In this document: piece after piece, positions 45,470 to 57,478 of the stretch
Position numbering within the stretch: the stretch's first letter is position 1
How the letters are laid out: each line of letters opens with the position of its first letter
Assembly (NCBI RefSeq): GCF_030696805.1
Contig: NZ_JAUYRO010000092.1
Coordinates: 1-64,000 of the forward strand
Direction of reading: 5' to 3'
From: Methyloversatilis sp.
GTDB taxonomy: Bacteria; Pseudomonadota; Gammaproteobacteria; Burkholderiales; Rhodocyclaceae
Length of the DNA stretch: 64,000 bases
Notes under the pieces: generated by a model
The model's input: the letters and a program-made list of their open reading frames with translations, nothing else
The model's database searches: none
Told to the model about the DNA's origin: nothing
Made by a program: the position numbers and the translations under genes

Positions 45470-48289
45470 TTAGCGCCCCACTCCTGCGAACGCTGCTTCG
45501 ATGACCGCCTTCTGCTGTGCCTGGTGCTTGGCGGCATAGCCGACCGCCGGCGAAGCCGCCGCCGGCCGAGATACCAGTTCCAGCTTCATGTCGCCCACTG
45601 CCTTGCCCAGGTGCTGGCGCGAAATGAGCCAGTACCACATACCCTGGTTGCGCGGCTCTTCCTGTACCCAGGTGATGCCCTTCGCCTTCGGATAGCGTGC
45701 GACCTGCGCGGTCACCTCCGACGACGGGAAGGGATAGGGCTGTTCAAGCCGTACGATGGCGACGTTCTTGATGTCGTTCGCACGACGATGCGCCAGAAGT
45801 TCGTAGTAGATCTTGCCGCTGCACATGATGATGCGCTCGACCTTCTTGTCGTCCAGCGCATCGACTTCCGGAATGACCGGCTGGAAGCGGCCGTTGGCCA
45901 GTTCGTCGAGCGACGATACGGCGTCCTTGTGACGCAGCAGCGACTTCGGCGTGATGATGACCAGTGGCTTGCGCACCTTGCGCAGCATCTGGCGACGCAG
46001 CAGATGGAATATCTGCGCTGGCGTGCTCGGAATCGTCACCTGCCAGTTGTTTTCAGCCGACAGCTGCATGTAGCGCTCGATACGCGCCGACGAATGCTCC
46101 GGACCCTGACCTTCGAAGCCGTGCGGCAGCATCATCGCGAGCCCGCACAGGCGACCCCACTTCGCTTCGCCCGATGCAATGAACTGGTCGAACACGACCT
46201 GCGCACCGTTGGCGAAGTCGCCGAACTGCGCTTCCCACACAACCAGTTCGTTCGGTTCGGTCGTCGCGTAGCCATAGTCGAAAGCCAGCACGGCTTCTTC
46301 CGACAACACCGAGTCGATCACCACGCAAGGCGCCTGGTCTTCCTGCAGGTGCTGCAGCGGCATGTAGTTGCCGCTGTCCCACTTTTCGCGCTTCTGGTCG
46401 TGCAGCACGGCATGGCGGTGGAAGAAGGTGCCGCGGCCCACGTCTTCGCCGGATACGCGCACGCCATAACCTTCTACCAGCAGGGTGGCGTAGGCGAGGT
46501 TCTCCCCCATGCCCCAGTCGACCGGCTGGCTGCCCTGCGCCATGGCAGCGCGATCGTCGATGATCTTCTGCACCCGCGAATGCAACGCAAAACCGTCCGG
46601 TACGGTAGTCAGACGCTTGCCGAGGCGTGCAAGTTCGTCCTTCGGCACGCGCGTGTCGCACTCGTCGGTGTAGGGCTGCTTCAGGAACGGCGTCCAGTCC
46701 ACCGCGAAGCGGCGCTGATGATTGGTCAGCACCGGGTCCTGCGCCAGCCGCCCTTCGTCCAGCGCGGCGCGGTAGTCGGCGATCATCTGCTCCGGCTCCT
46801 GCTCGCCGATCACCGCCTGCGAAACGAGCCGGTCGGCGTATATCTTGCGCGTACCCGGGTGCGCCGTGATCTTCTTGTACATCAGCGGCTGGGTCACCAT
46901 CGGCTCGTCCTGCTCGTTGTGGCCGAGCTTGCGGTAGCAGATGATGTCGATCACCACATCCTTCTTGAATTCGGCGCGGAATTCCATCGCCATGCGCGTC
47001 ACGTAGGCGACTGCCTCCGGGTCGTCGCCATTGACGTGGAAAATCGGCGCTTCGACCATCTTGAAGATGTCGGTGCAATACAGCGATGAACGGTAGTCAC
47101 GCGGATCGGAGGTGGTGAAGCCGATCTGGTTGTTCACGATGATGTGCACCGTGCCGCCTACGCCGTAGCCGCGCGTCTGCGAGAAATTCAGCATTTCCTG
47201 ATTGACGCCCTGGCCGGCCACGGCCGCGTCACCGTGCAGGATGACCGGAATGACCTGGGTGCCGCTCTTGTCACCGCGGCGACGCTGGCGGGCGTACACC
47301 GAACCGACCACCACCGGATTGACGATTTCCAGGTGCGACGGGTTGAACGCCAGCGTCAGGTGCACCGGGCCGGACGGCGTATTCACGTCGGACGAGAAAC
47401 CCATGTGGTACTTGACGTCACCGGCCGACAGGTCGGACGCCGCCTTGCCCTCGAATTCCGAAAACAGCATCGACGGCGCCTTGCCCAGCGTATTCACCAG
47501 CACGTTCAGCCGGCCCCGATGCGCCATGCCGATGACAATCTCCTGCGCGCCCTGGGTGGCGGCCACACGCACCAGTTCGTCCATGGCAACGATGGTCGAT
47601 TCGCCGCCTTCGAGCGAGAAGCGCTTCTGGCCCACATACTTGGTATGCAGGTAGCGCTCCATCGTTTCGGCCGCCGTCACGCGTTCCAGGAAGCGCTTGC
47701 GGTCCTCGACCGAGTAGCCGTAGTTGCCGCGCATCGGTTCCAGCCGCGCCTGGATCCAGCGCTTGTGGGCGATGTCGGTCATGTACATGTATTCGGCCCC
47801 GACGCTGCCGCAATACACCTGACGCACCGCTTCAAGAATTTCGCGCAGGCTGGCGCGGTCATCCGGCGGGAAGCGGAACGAGCCGGTGCTGAATACGTCG
47901 CCAAGATCGGCTTCGGTGAAGCCGTAATGCGACGGCTCCAGTTCGGAAATATCTGGCCGTTCGGCGCGCTTGAGCGGGTCGAGCTGTGCCCAGCGGTTAC
48001 CGAGGAAGCGGTAGGCATTGATCATCTGCAGCACGCCGACCTGACGCTTGTCGTCGGCGGCCGGGCCAGCAGAGCGGGTCGGACCGCGCTTGGCCAGTTC
48101 GGCAAACGATGCGACGACCGGCGCATGCGCCACATCGGCAGCGGCGCCTGGCAGATGTTGAAGCGATTCGAAGTAGCTGCGCCAGGCGTCCGGTACGGAA
48201 CCCGGATTGGCAAGATAGGACTCGTACAACTCCTCGACGAAGGGCGCATTGCCCCCGAAGAGGTAGGAATGACTCAACATCTGCATCAT
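45470..48289 (-). CDS. odhA: 2-oxoglutarate dehydrogenase E1
   Basis: [64 protein letters not shown]. Confidence 0.97.
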   Translation of the reverse strand: MMQMLSHSYLFGGNAPFVEELYESYLANPGSVPDAWRSYFESLQHLPGAAADVAHAPVVASFAELAKRGPTRSAGPAADDKRQVGVLQMINAYRFLGNRWAQLDPLKRAERPDISELEPSHYGFTEADLGDVFSTGSFRFPPDDRASLREILEAVRQVYCGSVGAEYMYMTDIAHKRWIQARLEPMRGNYGYSVEDRKRFLERVTAAETMERYLHTKYVGQKRFSLEGGESTIVAMDELVRVAATQGAQEIVIGMAHRGRLNVLVNTLGKAPSMLFSEFEGKAASDLSAGDVKYHMGFSSDVNTPSGPVHLTLAFNPSHLEIVNPVVVGSVYARQRRRGDKSGTQVIPVILHGDAAVAGQGVNQEMLNFSQTRGYGVGGTVHIIVNNQIGFTTSDPRDYRSSLYCTDIFKMVEAPIFHVNGDDPEAVAYVTRMAMEFRAEFKKDVVIDIICYRKLGHNEQDEPMVTQPLMYKKITAHPGTRKIYADRLVSQAVIGEQEPEQMIADYRAALDEGRLAQDPVLTNHQRRFAVDWTPFLKQPYTDECDTRVPKDELARLGKRLTTVPDGFALHSRVQKIIDDRAAMAQGSQPVDWGMGENLAYATLLVEGYGVRVSGEDVGRGTFFHRHAVLHDQKREKWDSGNYMPLQHLQEDQAPCVVIDSVLSEEAVLAFDYGYATTEPNELVVWEAQFGDFANGAQVVFDQFIASGEAKWGRLCGLAMMLPHGFEGQGPEHSSARIERYMQLSAENNWQVTIPSTPAQIFHLLRRQMLRKVRKPLVIITPKSLLRHKDAVSSLDELANGRFQPVIPEVDALDDKKVERIIMCSGKIYYELLAHRRANDIKNVAIVRLEQPYPFPSSEVTAQVARYPKAKGITWVQEEPRNQGMWYWLISRQHLGKAVGDMKLELVSRPAAASPAVGYAAKHQAQQKAVIEAAFAGVGR

Positions 48290-48429
48290 GACTCGCTCCC
48301 CCGCCCGGGGTTGCCCGGGCTTGTTATGGCGATGCCCACGCGGTCGGATCAAGGCGCACCTGTCGTGCTCCGGACCCTCGCGTCTCGTGGGCTTCGAGAA
48401 GGCCTGCTGCATGCGGTTGCTTATGTTTC

Positions 48430-48456
48430 CCCTGCGGTCTCCGCATGACCGCAGGG
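48430..48456. repeat. 10-bp-stem hairpin downstream of gltA
   Basis: CCCTGCGGTC-TCCGCAT-GACCGCAGGG, 22 bp beyond the gltA stop; no T-tract follows. Confidence 0.7.
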
Positions 48457-48478
48457 TATGTTGCGCTGCGAACCCCGA

Positions 48479-49759
48479 TCAGGGCTTGATGTCGCGTCGT
48501 GCCGGGCCGACGTAGAGCTGGCGCGGACGACCGATCTTGTATTCCGGATCGGTGATCATTTCGTTCCACTGCGTAATCCAGCCGACCGTGCGGGCCAGCG
48601 CGAAGATGCAGGTGAACATCGAAGTCGGGATGCCGAGCGCCTTCTGCACGATGCCCGAATAGAAGTCGACGTTCGGGTACAGCTTCTTTTCGATGAAGTA
48701 CTCGTCTTCCAGTGCGATGCGTTCCAGTTCCATCGCCAGCTTGAACAGGCGGTCGTTCTGCAGGCCGAGTTCGGTGAGCACTTCGTGACAGGTCTGGCGC
48801 ATCAACTTGGCGCGCGGATCGAAGTTCTTGTACACGCGGTGTCCGAAGCCCATCAGCTTGAAGCTGTCGTTCTTGTCCTTGGCGCGCGCAATGAATTCGG
48901 GCACGCGCGACACATCACCGATTTCTTCCAGCATCTGCAGGCAGGCTTCGTTCGCACCACCATGCGCCGGGCCCCACAGGCAGGCGATGCCAGCGGCGAT
49001 GACGGCGTACGGGTTGGCGCCGGACGAACCGGCCAGACGCACAGTCGAGGTCGATGCGTTCTGCTCGTGATCGGCGTGCAGCGTGAAGATGCGGTCGAGC
49101 GCCTTGACCAGCACCGGATTCGGCTTGTACTCCTCGCACGGTGTGCCGAACATCATGTACATGAAGTTGCCGGCATAGCACAGGTCGTTGCGCGGGTACA
49201 TGAAGGGCTGGCCGACCGAGTACTTGTAGGCCATGGCGGCGATCGTCGGCATCTTGGCGATCAGGCGGTTGATCGAAATGTCGCGATGCGCCTGATCGGA
49301 AATGTCCATGCCGTCATGGTAGAAGGCGGACAGCGCGCCGACCACGCCGGCCATGATGGCCATCGGGTGGGCGTCGCGGCGGAAGCCGGCATAGAAGCGG
49401 GCCAGCTGTTCGTGCAGCAGCGTGTGACGCTTGATCTGATTGACGTACTCGGTCTTTTCTTCGACGTTGGGCAGCTCGCTGTTCTTGAGCAGATAACACA
49501 CGTCGAGGAAGTCGCAGTGCTCGGCCAGCTGTTCGATCGGGTAGCCGCGATACCACAGCTCGCCCTTGTCGCCATCGATGTAGGTAATGGTCGACTTGCA
49601 ACTGGCGGTGGAGAGGTAACCGGTGTCATACGTGAACATGCCGGTCTTGGCATACATCGAACGGATATCCACCACATCAGCGCCAGCGACGCCGCTCATG
49701 ATCGGGAACTCGGTGGTCTGACCTTCGATGGTCAGCGTAGCAGTGCGTTGATTTGTCAT
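48479..49759 (-). CDS. gltA: Citrate synthase
   Basis: [50 protein letters not shown]. Confidence 0.98.
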   Translation of the reverse strand: MTNQRTATLTIEGQTTEFPIMSGVAGADVVDIRSMYAKTGMFTYDTGYLSTASCKSTITYIDGDKGELWYRGYPIEQLAEHCDFLDVCYLLKNSELPNVEEKTEYVNQIKRHTLLHEQLARFYAGFRRDAHPMAIMAGVVGALSAFYHDGMDISDQAHRDISINRLIAKMPTIAAMAYKYSVGQPFMYPRNDLCYAGNFMYMMFGTPCEEYKPNPVLVKALDRIFTLHADHEQNASTSTVRLAGSSGANPYAVIAAGIACLWGPAHGGANEACLQMLEEIGDVSRVPEFIARAKDKNDSFKLMGFGHRVYKNFDPRAKLMRQTCHEVLTELGLQNDRLFKLAMELERIALEDEYFIEKKLYPNVDFYSGIVQKALGIPTSMFTCIFALARTVGWITQWNEMITDPEYKIGRPRQLYVGPARRDIKP

Positions 49760-49810
49760 GTCTAACCTCTTCACTTCCTCAAAATGGCCCGGATCGACTC
49801 CGTTGCGCTC

Positions 49811-50065
49811 TCACGCTGCACGCAACAGGTCAACCATCCCCTTCAGACGCGTCTCCTCGCACTGCTCGCGTCCGCTGACAATCGCCAACAAGGTGATGTC
49901 GTCGTAATGGAGCAGTTCGAACAACTCTGCCCTCTGGTCTGTAGTCAAGCTTTCAAGATGATGCTCGATGAAGCGCTGCAGGATCAGGTCGAGCTCGAGC
50001 AAACCGCGTCGGCAATGCCAGAGCAGTCGACCGGGGCTGACCTGCTGATCGTTCGCGCTGTCCAT
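49811..50065 (-). CDS. sdhE: FAD assembly factor SdhE
   Basis: RLLWHCRRGLLELDLILQRFIEHHLESLT (RGxxE motif), adjacent to sdhB. Confidence 0.95.
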   Translation of the reverse strand: MDSANDQQVSPGRLLWHCRRGLLELDLILQRFIEHHLESLTTDQRAELFELLHYDDITLLAIVSGREQCEETRLKGMVDLLRAA

Positions 50066-50067
50066 GC

Positions 50068-50778
50068 TCAGACGGCCCGGCGGACCATCATGTCCTTGAT
50101 CTTGCCGATGGCGCGCGTCGGGTTCAATCCCTTCGGGCATACATCGACGCAATTCATGATGGTATGGCATCGGAACAGTCGGTACGGATCTTCAAGATTG
50201 TCCAGCCTCTCGCTGGTCGCCTGGTCGCGCGTATCGGCGATGAAGCGGTAGGCGGCAAGCAGGCCGGCCGGACCGACGAACTTGTCCGGATTCCACCAGA
50301 AGGACGGGCAGGATGTCGAGCAGCACGCGCACAGGATGCACTCGTACAGGCCGTTCAGCTCCTCGCGATCTTCCGGCGACTGCAGGCGCTCGCGCTCGGG
50401 CGGGTGCTCCGGATTGATCAGGTAGGGTTTGATCGAGTGGTACTGCTTGAAGAACTGGGTCATGTCGACGATCAGGTCGCGTACCACCGGCAGGCCCGGC
50501 AGCGGGCGCAGCACGATGGGCGTAGCGATCGAATCCATGTCGGTCAGACAGGCGAGACCGTTCTTGCCGTTGATGTTCATGGCGTCCGAGCCGCACACGC
50601 CTTCGCGGCACGAACGGCGGAACGACAGCGTGTCGTCCACATCCTTGAGTTTGGTCAGCGCATCAAGCAGCTTGCGTTCGGTGCCGTCGAGCTCGAGCGA
50701 GATCGACTGCATGTAGGGCTTTTCGTCGCGGTCCGGGTCGTAGCGGTAAATACTGAATTCGACAGTACGGGCGGTCAT
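50068..50778 (-). CDS. sdhB: Succinate dehydrogenase iron-sulfur subunit
   Basis: [52 protein letters not shown]. Confidence 0.98.
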   Translation of the reverse strand: MTARTVEFSIYRYDPDRDEKPYMQSISLELDGTERKLLDALTKLKDVDDTLSFRRSCREGVCGSDAMNINGKNGLACLTDMDSIATPIVLRPLPGLPVVRDLIVDMTQFFKQYHSIKPYLINPEHPPERERLQSPEDREELNGLYECILCACCSTSCPSFWWNPDKFVGPAGLLAAYRFIADTRDQATSERLDNLEDPYRLFRCHTIMNCVDVCPKGLNPTRAIGKIKDMMVRRAV

Positions 50779-50788
50779 GCTGTGATCC

Positions 50789-52576
50789 TCAGTAAGCGCG
50801 CTTCTTCAGCGCGATGGTGTCAACGGTCAGCGGCTTCATGTTCACCGGCTTGTAGTCGAGCTTGTTGCCTTCGCGGTACCACAGCGTGTGCTTGAGCCAG
50901 TTGGCGTCATCGCGGCCGTCCGGAAACTCCGGGCTGTCGATCGCGTCGTCACGCACGTGGGCACCGCGCGATTCGGTACGCGCATTGGCCGACACCATGG
51001 TCGCCTTGGCGACTTCGATCAGGTTGTCCAGCTCGAGTGCTTCGAGACGCGCGGTATTGAATACCTTGGACTTGTCCTTGATCTCGGTGCTGGCAACCTG
51101 CTGCTCGATCTCGGTGATCTTGCTGACACCTTCTTCCAGCATGTGCTTGAAGCGGAACACGCCGCAGTGGGCCTGCATCGTGCGCTGCATTGCCAGCCGG
51201 GTCGCGCCGACCGCGGTGCCACCGGTCTGCGTTTCAAGCCGGTTCAGGCGCGACAGCGAGTAATCGGCCGCGTTGGCGGGCAAGGGCTTGTGCGCCGCCG
51301 GTTGCGTCTTGATGAATTCGACCATCGACTCGCCGGAAGACTTGCCGAACACCAGCAGGTCGAGCAACGAATTCGTGCCGAGGCGATTGGCACCATGCAC
51401 CGACGCGCAGGCACACTCTCCTGCTGCGTAGAAGCCGGGCACCGGCTCGCTCGGGTTGCCGTTCTTCGGCATGACGACTTCGCCGTGGTAATTGGTCGGA
51501 ATGCCACCCATCTGGTAATGACAGGTCGGCACCACCGGCAGCGGTTCCTTGATCGCGTCGACACCGGCAAACTGGATGCCGATTTCGCGGATGCCCGGCA
51601 GGCGCTTCATGATGGTCGCCGGGTCGAGGTGAGTGATGTCCAGCATCACATGGTCCTTGTTCGGACCACAGCCGCGACCTTCGTTGATTTCGGTCACCAT
51701 GGCGCGTGACACCACGTCACGCGACGCCAGATCCTTGGCATTCGGCGCGTAGCGCTCCATGAATCGCTCGCCATCGGCATTGCGCAGGATGCCGCCCTCA
51801 CCGCGCACCCCTTCCGTGATCAGCACACCGGCGCCGGCCACCCCGGTCGGGTGGAACTGCCAGAACTCCATGTCTTCCAGCGGCACGCCGGCGCGTGCCG
51901 CCATGCCTGCACCATCGCCCGTGTTGATGAAGGCATTGGTCGAGCTGTAGTAAATTCGGCCGGCGCCGCCCGTGGCGAACAGCACCGCCTTGGCGTGAAA
52001 GATGTAGACCTCGCCCGACTCCATTTCCATCGCGGTCACACCGACCACGTCACCCGCATCGTCGCGGATAAGGTCGAGCGCCATCCATTCGATGAAGAAC
52101 TGGGTGTTGGCCTTGACGTTTCGCTGATACATCGCGTGCAGCATCGCGTGACCGGTGCGGTCGGCGGCCGCACAGGAGCGGCGTACCGGCTTTTCGCCGA
52201 AGTTCGACATGTGACCGCCAAACGGGCGCTGATAGATCTTGCCGCTGTCCGTCCGGTCGAACGGCATACCGTAGTGTTCCAGCTCGATGACGACTTCGTT
52301 CGCCTTGCGACACATGAATTCGATCGCATCCTGGTCGCCGAGCCAGTCGGAACCCTTGATCGTGTCATACATGTGCCAGTGCCAGTGATCCTCTTCCGAA
52401 TTGCCGAGGGAAGCTGCAACACCACCCTGTGCCGCAACGGTATGTGACCGGGTCGGAAATACCTTGGACAGAACTGCTGTGCGCAGACCGGCTTCCGACA
52501 ACTGGATCGCGGCACGCAGACCTGCACCACCGGCACCGACAATGACTGCATCAAACTTGCGAATGGGTACGCTCAC
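50789..52576 (-). CDS. sdhA: Succinate dehydrogenase flavoprotein subunit
   Basis: [42 protein letters not shown]. Confidence 0.98.
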   Translation of the reverse strand: MSVPIRKFDAVIVGAGGAGLRAAIQLSEAGLRTAVLSKVFPTRSHTVAAQGGVAASLGNSEEDHWHWHMYDTIKGSDWLGDQDAIEFMCRKANEVVIELEHYGMPFDRTDSGKIYQRPFGGHMSNFGEKPVRRSCAAADRTGHAMLHAMYQRNVKANTQFFIEWMALDLIRDDAGDVVGVTAMEMESGEVYIFHAKAVLFATGGAGRIYYSSTNAFINTGDGAGMAARAGVPLEDMEFWQFHPTGVAGAGVLITEGVRGEGGILRNADGERFMERYAPNAKDLASRDVVSRAMVTEINEGRGCGPNKDHVMLDITHLDPATIMKRLPGIREIGIQFAGVDAIKEPLPVVPTCHYQMGGIPTNYHGEVVMPKNGNPSEPVPGFYAAGECACASVHGANRLGTNSLLDLLVFGKSSGESMVEFIKTQPAAHKPLPANAADYSLSRLNRLETQTGGTAVGATRLAMQRTMQAHCGVFRFKHMLEEGVSKITEIEQQVASTEIKDKSKVFNTARLEALELDNLIEVAKATMVSANARTESRGAHVRDDAIDSPEFPDGRDDANWLKHTLWYREGNKLDYKPVNMKPLTVDTIALKKRAY

Positions 52577-52921
52577 TTACAGTCTCCACAAAACTTGCGC
52601 TGCCCAGCCCAGATAGCCGATCAGCAACAGCAGGGTCACCGCATGCAGCACGAGGCGCACGCTGGTGGGCTTGATGTAGTCCATGTAGATGTCGCGCACG
52701 CCGACCCAGGCGTGGTACATCAGCGACGCAAAGAACAGGAAGGTCGCGAAACGCATGAACCCACCCGCGAACAGACCACGCCAGTTGTCGTAGTTCAATT
52801 CGCCCATGAAAAGAACGCCGACCGCGAAAATCAGCGTGTACACCGCCATCACGACCGCAGTGATGCGCTGGCCCAGCCAGTCCTTCAGCCCGTAATGGGC
52901 ACCGACAACAACCCGAGTCAC
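52577..52921 (-). CDS. sdhD: Succinate dehydrogenase membrane anchor subunit
   Basis: GTG start overlapping the sdhC stop (GTGA); three hydrophobic helices; SLMYHAWVGVRDIYMDYI. Confidence 0.93.
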   Translation of the reverse strand: MTRVVVGAHYGLKDWLGQRITAVVMAVYTLIFAVGVLFMGELNYDNWRGLFAGGFMRFATFLFFASLMYHAWVGVRDIYMDYIKPTSVRLVLHAVTLLLLIGYLGWAAQVLWRL

Positions 52922-53304
52922 CACAGTTTCACCCCCAGAATCACGGTAAGCGTCAAGCTCACGACCAGCACGGCAACCGAACTCTTGCGCGCGGCAGCCA
53001 GTTCCAGTCCCTGGTGCATGTCGAGCAGCAGGAAGCGTATGCCGGCGCAGAAGTGGTGCAGATAGGCCCACATCAGGCCCAGTAGAAGGAGCTTCGCAAG
53101 CGGATGGCCCACTACCGCGCTGAAGGTATCGAAGGTTTCCGGCGAGCCGAGGCTGGCGGCGAACAACCACAGCAACAACGGCAGACAGAGAAAGAGCCCG
53201 GCACCACTGACCCGGTGCAGGATGGACACGATGCCCGGGATCGGCAGCCGTATTGCAGTCAGCTGCAGGTGTTTCGGTCGGGTCTTGCTGGCTGTATTGG
53301 CCAT
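52918..53304 (-). CDS. sdhC: Succinate dehydrogenase cytochrome b556 subunit
   Basis: IRLPIPGIVSILHRVSGAGLFLCLPLLLWL; HHFCAGIRFLLLDMHQG. Confidence 0.95.
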   Translation of the reverse strand: MANTASKTRPKHLQLTAIRLPIPGIVSILHRVSGAGLFLCLPLLLWLFAASLGSPETFDTFSAVVGHPLAKLLLLGLMWAYLHHFCAGIRFLLLDMHQGLELAAARKSSVAVLVVSLTLTVILGVKLW

Positions 53305-53360
53305 CTGGCTCGCTCTCCTAGAATGATCGTGTGGCAGGAAACTGGATTGCGCCGGCCCTG

Positions 53361-54089
53361 CTAACTCAGGGTGTTCAGGTAGTAGTGATCAGCGGTGGAG
53401 CACAGGCCACGCCGCCATTCGACCGGTTCGTCATCGTAGGTATAGGCGACACGCTCGACCGACAGCAGCGGCGTGTTTTCCTGCACCTCGAGGTATTCGG
53501 CGCTCTGGCGATCTGCCGGTACTGCGCGCAGGCGCTCTTCGGCGCGCACCATGCGTACGCCAAAGCGTGTTTCGAAAAAGGAGTACAGGGAGCCCTGGTG
53601 TTCCTTGAGCACATCAAGGTTGAGCCCGGGGAACAGGTCTCCGCGCAGATAGATTTCGTCTATCACGACCGGCTTGCCGGCGAACTTGAGCAGACGGCGC
53701 ACAATGATGATCTGCGAACCCACCTCGACGTTGAGTGTGCGGGCCACCTCCTGGCCCGCGCGGGCCCGCCAGCATTCGAGCGGCACGCTCTGCGATGTTT
53801 CGATGCTGCCGTTGATCGGAGCAAGACGCAGAAAACGGAAGAAGGCGCGCGGATCGTGATGCGTCGCAACAAAGGTGCCCTTGCCCTGTTTGCGCACCAG
53901 CAGGTTGTCCGCCGCCATCTCGTCGATGGCCTTGCGCACCGTCCCCTGACTCACGCTGAAACGCTGCGCCAGTTCGGTTTCGCTCGGTATCGATTCACCC
54001 GGACGCCATTCGCCGCTCTGCAGCGCCTGGGTCAGCAGCACTCGTATCTGGCGATACAGCGGACTGAACGTTGGGGATTCCTGTGCCAT
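53361..54089 (-). CDS. GntR family (HutC/UTRA subfamily) transcriptional regulator
   Basis: SIPSETELAQRFSVSQGTVRKAIDEMAADNLLVRKQGKGTFVA plus C-terminal UTRA-like region. Confidence 0.93.
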   Translation of the reverse strand: MAQESPTFSPLYRQIRVLLTQALQSGEWRPGESIPSETELAQRFSVSQGTVRKAIDEMAADNLLVRKQGKGTFVATHHDPRAFFRFLRLAPINGSIETSQSVPLECWRARAGQEVARTLNVEVGSQIIIVRRLLKFAGKPVVIDEIYLRGDLFPGLNLDVLKEHQGSLYSFFETRFGVRMVRAEERLRAVPADRQSAEYLEVQENTPLLSVERVAYTYDDEPVEWRRGLCSTADHYYLNTLS

Positions 54090-54140
54090 GCAACAATTTC
54101 AGCACAGAAATCCCATCACGTCTACAAGCTGTCTCATGTC

Positions 54141-54155
54141 TTATATATGATATAA
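54141..54155. promoter_or_regulatory. Candidate GntR operator TTATATATGATATAA
   Basis: Perfect TTATAT-ATG-ATATAA palindrome between divergent gntR and mdh. Confidence 0.5.
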
Positions 54156-54311
54156 ATTGCTCCCGTGCTGACAGGCGCCGGGAAACTCCGGCATGTTTCG
54201 CTCCGACAAGTCTGTTTTGTGCTGTGTGTCAAAACACTGCAGGTCGGCCATAATCCTGCCGCGCACAACGCACTTTTACGCACCACTCCCATCCTCATCC
54301 AGGAGACTCAC

Positions 54312-55304
<993 letters not shown>

Positions 55305-55327
55305 TCCGTCAAGCTTGAAACAGAAGA

Positions 55328-55355
55328 AGCGGCCCGGTAACGTGGCCGCTTTTTT
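55328..55355 (+). terminator. Rho-independent terminator of mdh
   Basis: AGCGGCC-CGGTAACGT-GGCCGCTTTTTT, stem 7 bp plus T-tract, 24 bp after the mdh stop. Confidence 0.85.
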
Positions 55356-55373
55356 GTTGCCCGGACATCCCGC

Positions 55374-56369
55374 ATGACTCCAGCCGCGCCGGTTCATCCA
55401 CGCAACGTTCTCTATCAGGGCGAGCGGGCTTTCCCCATCCTCCCGGCCGTCGACCACTACGCCGGCTCGGAAAAGCTGATGCGCAAGGCGCTCGCGCTGC
55501 AGGGCGAACGGGGCCCGGTGTTCGACCTCACCTGCGACTGCGAAGACGGTGCCGCCGCCGGCAACGAAGATGCACACCGCCTGCTGTGCGCGTCCATCAT
55601 CAATGATGCCGACAATCTGTACGGGCGAATCGGCGTGCGCATCCACGATGTCACGCATGCGCAGTGGAAAGCCGACATGGATGTTCTGGTCGGCGAAGCC
55701 GGCGACCGCCTCGCTTTCATCACCTTGCCCAAGGCGCGCTCCGCCGACGATGTGCGTACGCAGCTCGACTGGCTGCGCACCTGCGAAACACTGGCCGGGG
55801 TGAAGCGCGACATTCCGGTGCATGTGCTGATCGAAAGCCACGGTGCGCTGCGCGAGGTGTGGGACATCGCACGCCTCGACCGCGTCGAATCGCTCGATCT
55901 CGGGCTGATGGATTTCGTCAGCGCCCATCATGGCGCACTGCCGGGCGACGCGATGAAGAGCCCGAAGCAGTTCGAACACCCGATCATCGTGCGGGCCAAG
56001 TGCGAAATCGCTGCTGCGGCGCATGGGTGCGGCGTGGTGCCTACGCACAACGTCACCACCGAAATCCGCGACATCGAATACATCCGGCGCGACGCCGAAC
56101 GGGCGCGCCACGATTTCGGCTTCATGCGGATGTGGAGCATCCATCCGAACCAGATCGAGCCTATCCTGAGCGCCATGCGACCGGATTTCAGCGAAGTCGA
56201 AGACGCCATAGACATCCTGTGTGCGGCGCAGGATGCCAGCTGGGGCCCGACACGCCACCGCGACACGCTGCACGATCGTGCATCCTACCGTTATTACTGG
56301 GAACTGCTGGCGCGTGCCCACGCCACCGGCATGGCCTTGCCGGATGCGGTGCGACAACGTTTTTTCTGA
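55374..56369 (+). CDS. HpcH/HpaI aldolase family CoA-ester lyase (CitE/malyl-CoA lyase-like)
   Basis: GPVFDLTCDCEDGAAAGNEDAHR, HVLIESHGALREVWDIARLDRVESLDLGLMDFVSAHHG, MWSIHPNQIEPI. Confidence 0.88.
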   Translation: MTPAAPVHPRNVLYQGERAFPILPAVDHYAGSEKLMRKALALQGERGPVFDLTCDCEDGAAAGNEDAHRLLCASIINDADNLYGRIGVRIHDVTHAQWKADMDVLVGEAGDRLAFITLPKARSADDVRTQLDWLRTCETLAGVKRDIPVHVLIESHGALREVWDIARLDRVESLDLGLMDFVSAHHGALPGDAMKSPKQFEHPIIVRAKCEIAAAAHGCGVVPTHNVTTEIRDIEYIRRDAERARHDFGFMRMWSIHPNQIEPILSAMRPDFSEVEDAIDILCAAQDASWGPTRHRDTLHDRASYRYYWELLARAHATGMALPDAVRQRFF

Positions 56370-56375
56370 TCCGAC

Positions 56376-57269
56376 ATGCCGACCAGTCCGCCCCGTACCC
56401 GTGAATGTGCCGTGCTGTTTGCCGATCTGGTCGGCAGCACGCAGCTCTACGAACGAATGGGCGACACCGCAGCGTTTGCGCTGATCGACCGCTGTCTGCG
56501 CACCATGTGCGATTCGGTGATCGGCAGTTCGGGCACCGTGATCAAGATGACCGGCGACGGCCTGCTGGCGGTGTTCCGGGCCTGCGACCACGCGGCTGAA
56601 ACCACGCTGGCCATCCATCGCGACATCGACGGTCTGCCGCTCGCCAAGCACTTTTCACTTGGCGTGCGCACCGGCTTCCACTTCGGTCCGGTGGTCGAGT
56701 CGGGCAACGACATCTTTGGCGAGTCGGTGAACATCGCAGCGCGACTGTCGGAGCTGGCCAGCCACGGCCGTGCCATCGTGTCGACCGAAGCCGCGGTGCG
56801 GCTGAGCGAACACTGGCAGCCGAAGATCCGCCCGATGCCGCCGCGCGTGGTCAAGGGTGTCGCACGCTCGGTCGAACTGTGCGAACTGCGCTGCGAACAT
56901 TCCGACCACGTCACCCACATCGGCGGTCTGACGATGAGCAGCGGCCGGGTCGAAATGCGTGTCTATCACGGCGGCCGCGTCTGGCTGCTCGGCGATGAAC
57001 ATCCGCGGCTGCGCATGGGGCGCGACATCGATGTCGACATCGGCATCAAGGACGCGCGCGCTTCGCGCCAGCACTGCGACCTCGAATTCCGGCGCGACCG
57101 ATTCGTGCTGACCGACCGCTCGAGCAACGGCACCTTCGTCACCATCGAAGGCCGGCAGGAATTCGCGCTCACCCGCGAAGAAGTGATCATCGACGGCCAC
57201 GGCTGGCTGGCCTTCGGCTCGCCGCGCAGCGCGGCGAGCGACGTGGTCGAGTTCTTCTGCCTGGGCTGA
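56376..57269 (+). CDS. Class III nucleotide cyclase domain fused to C-terminal FHA domain
   Basis: Cyclase: AVLFADLVGSTQLYERMGD, GTVIKMTGDGLLAVF, FGESVNIAARLSELA. FHA: RMGRDIDVDIGIKDARASRQHCDLEFRRDRFVLTDRSSNGTFV. Confidence 0.92.
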   Translation: MPTSPPRTRECAVLFADLVGSTQLYERMGDTAAFALIDRCLRTMCDSVIGSSGTVIKMTGDGLLAVFRACDHAAETTLAIHRDIDGLPLAKHFSLGVRTGFHFGPVVESGNDIFGESVNIAARLSELASHGRAIVSTEAAVRLSEHWQPKIRPMPPRVVKGVARSVELCELRCEHSDHVTHIGGLTMSSGRVEMRVYHGGRVWLLGDEHPRLRMGRDIDVDIGIKDARASRQHCDLEFRRDRFVLTDRSSNGTFVTIEGRQEFALTREEVIIDGHGWLAFGSPRSAASDVVEFFCLG

Positions 57270-57307
57270 TCGCCGCTCCCGCCCCCTCTTTCCACCCCTT
57301 CAGGCCT

Positions 57308-57326
57308 GTCCGCACACGGTGCGGAC
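57308..57326. terminator. Possible terminator hairpin after the cyclase-FHA gene
   Basis: GTCCGCAC-ACG-GTGCGGAC, perfect 8-bp stem; only a weak T-tract follows. Confidence 0.45.
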
Positions 57327-57478
57327 CGCAGTCTTTCAATCGTGAATTTTTGTCATCAGTCGATGACATTGCGATTCAACGTCTATAGTCCGCGCGCCCC
57401 GCAAGATTCAATTCTTTTTGCATATAACTAAAGTCGTATTTCACAACCGGCGGGGCACTTCATCATGAGGATTCCCCC

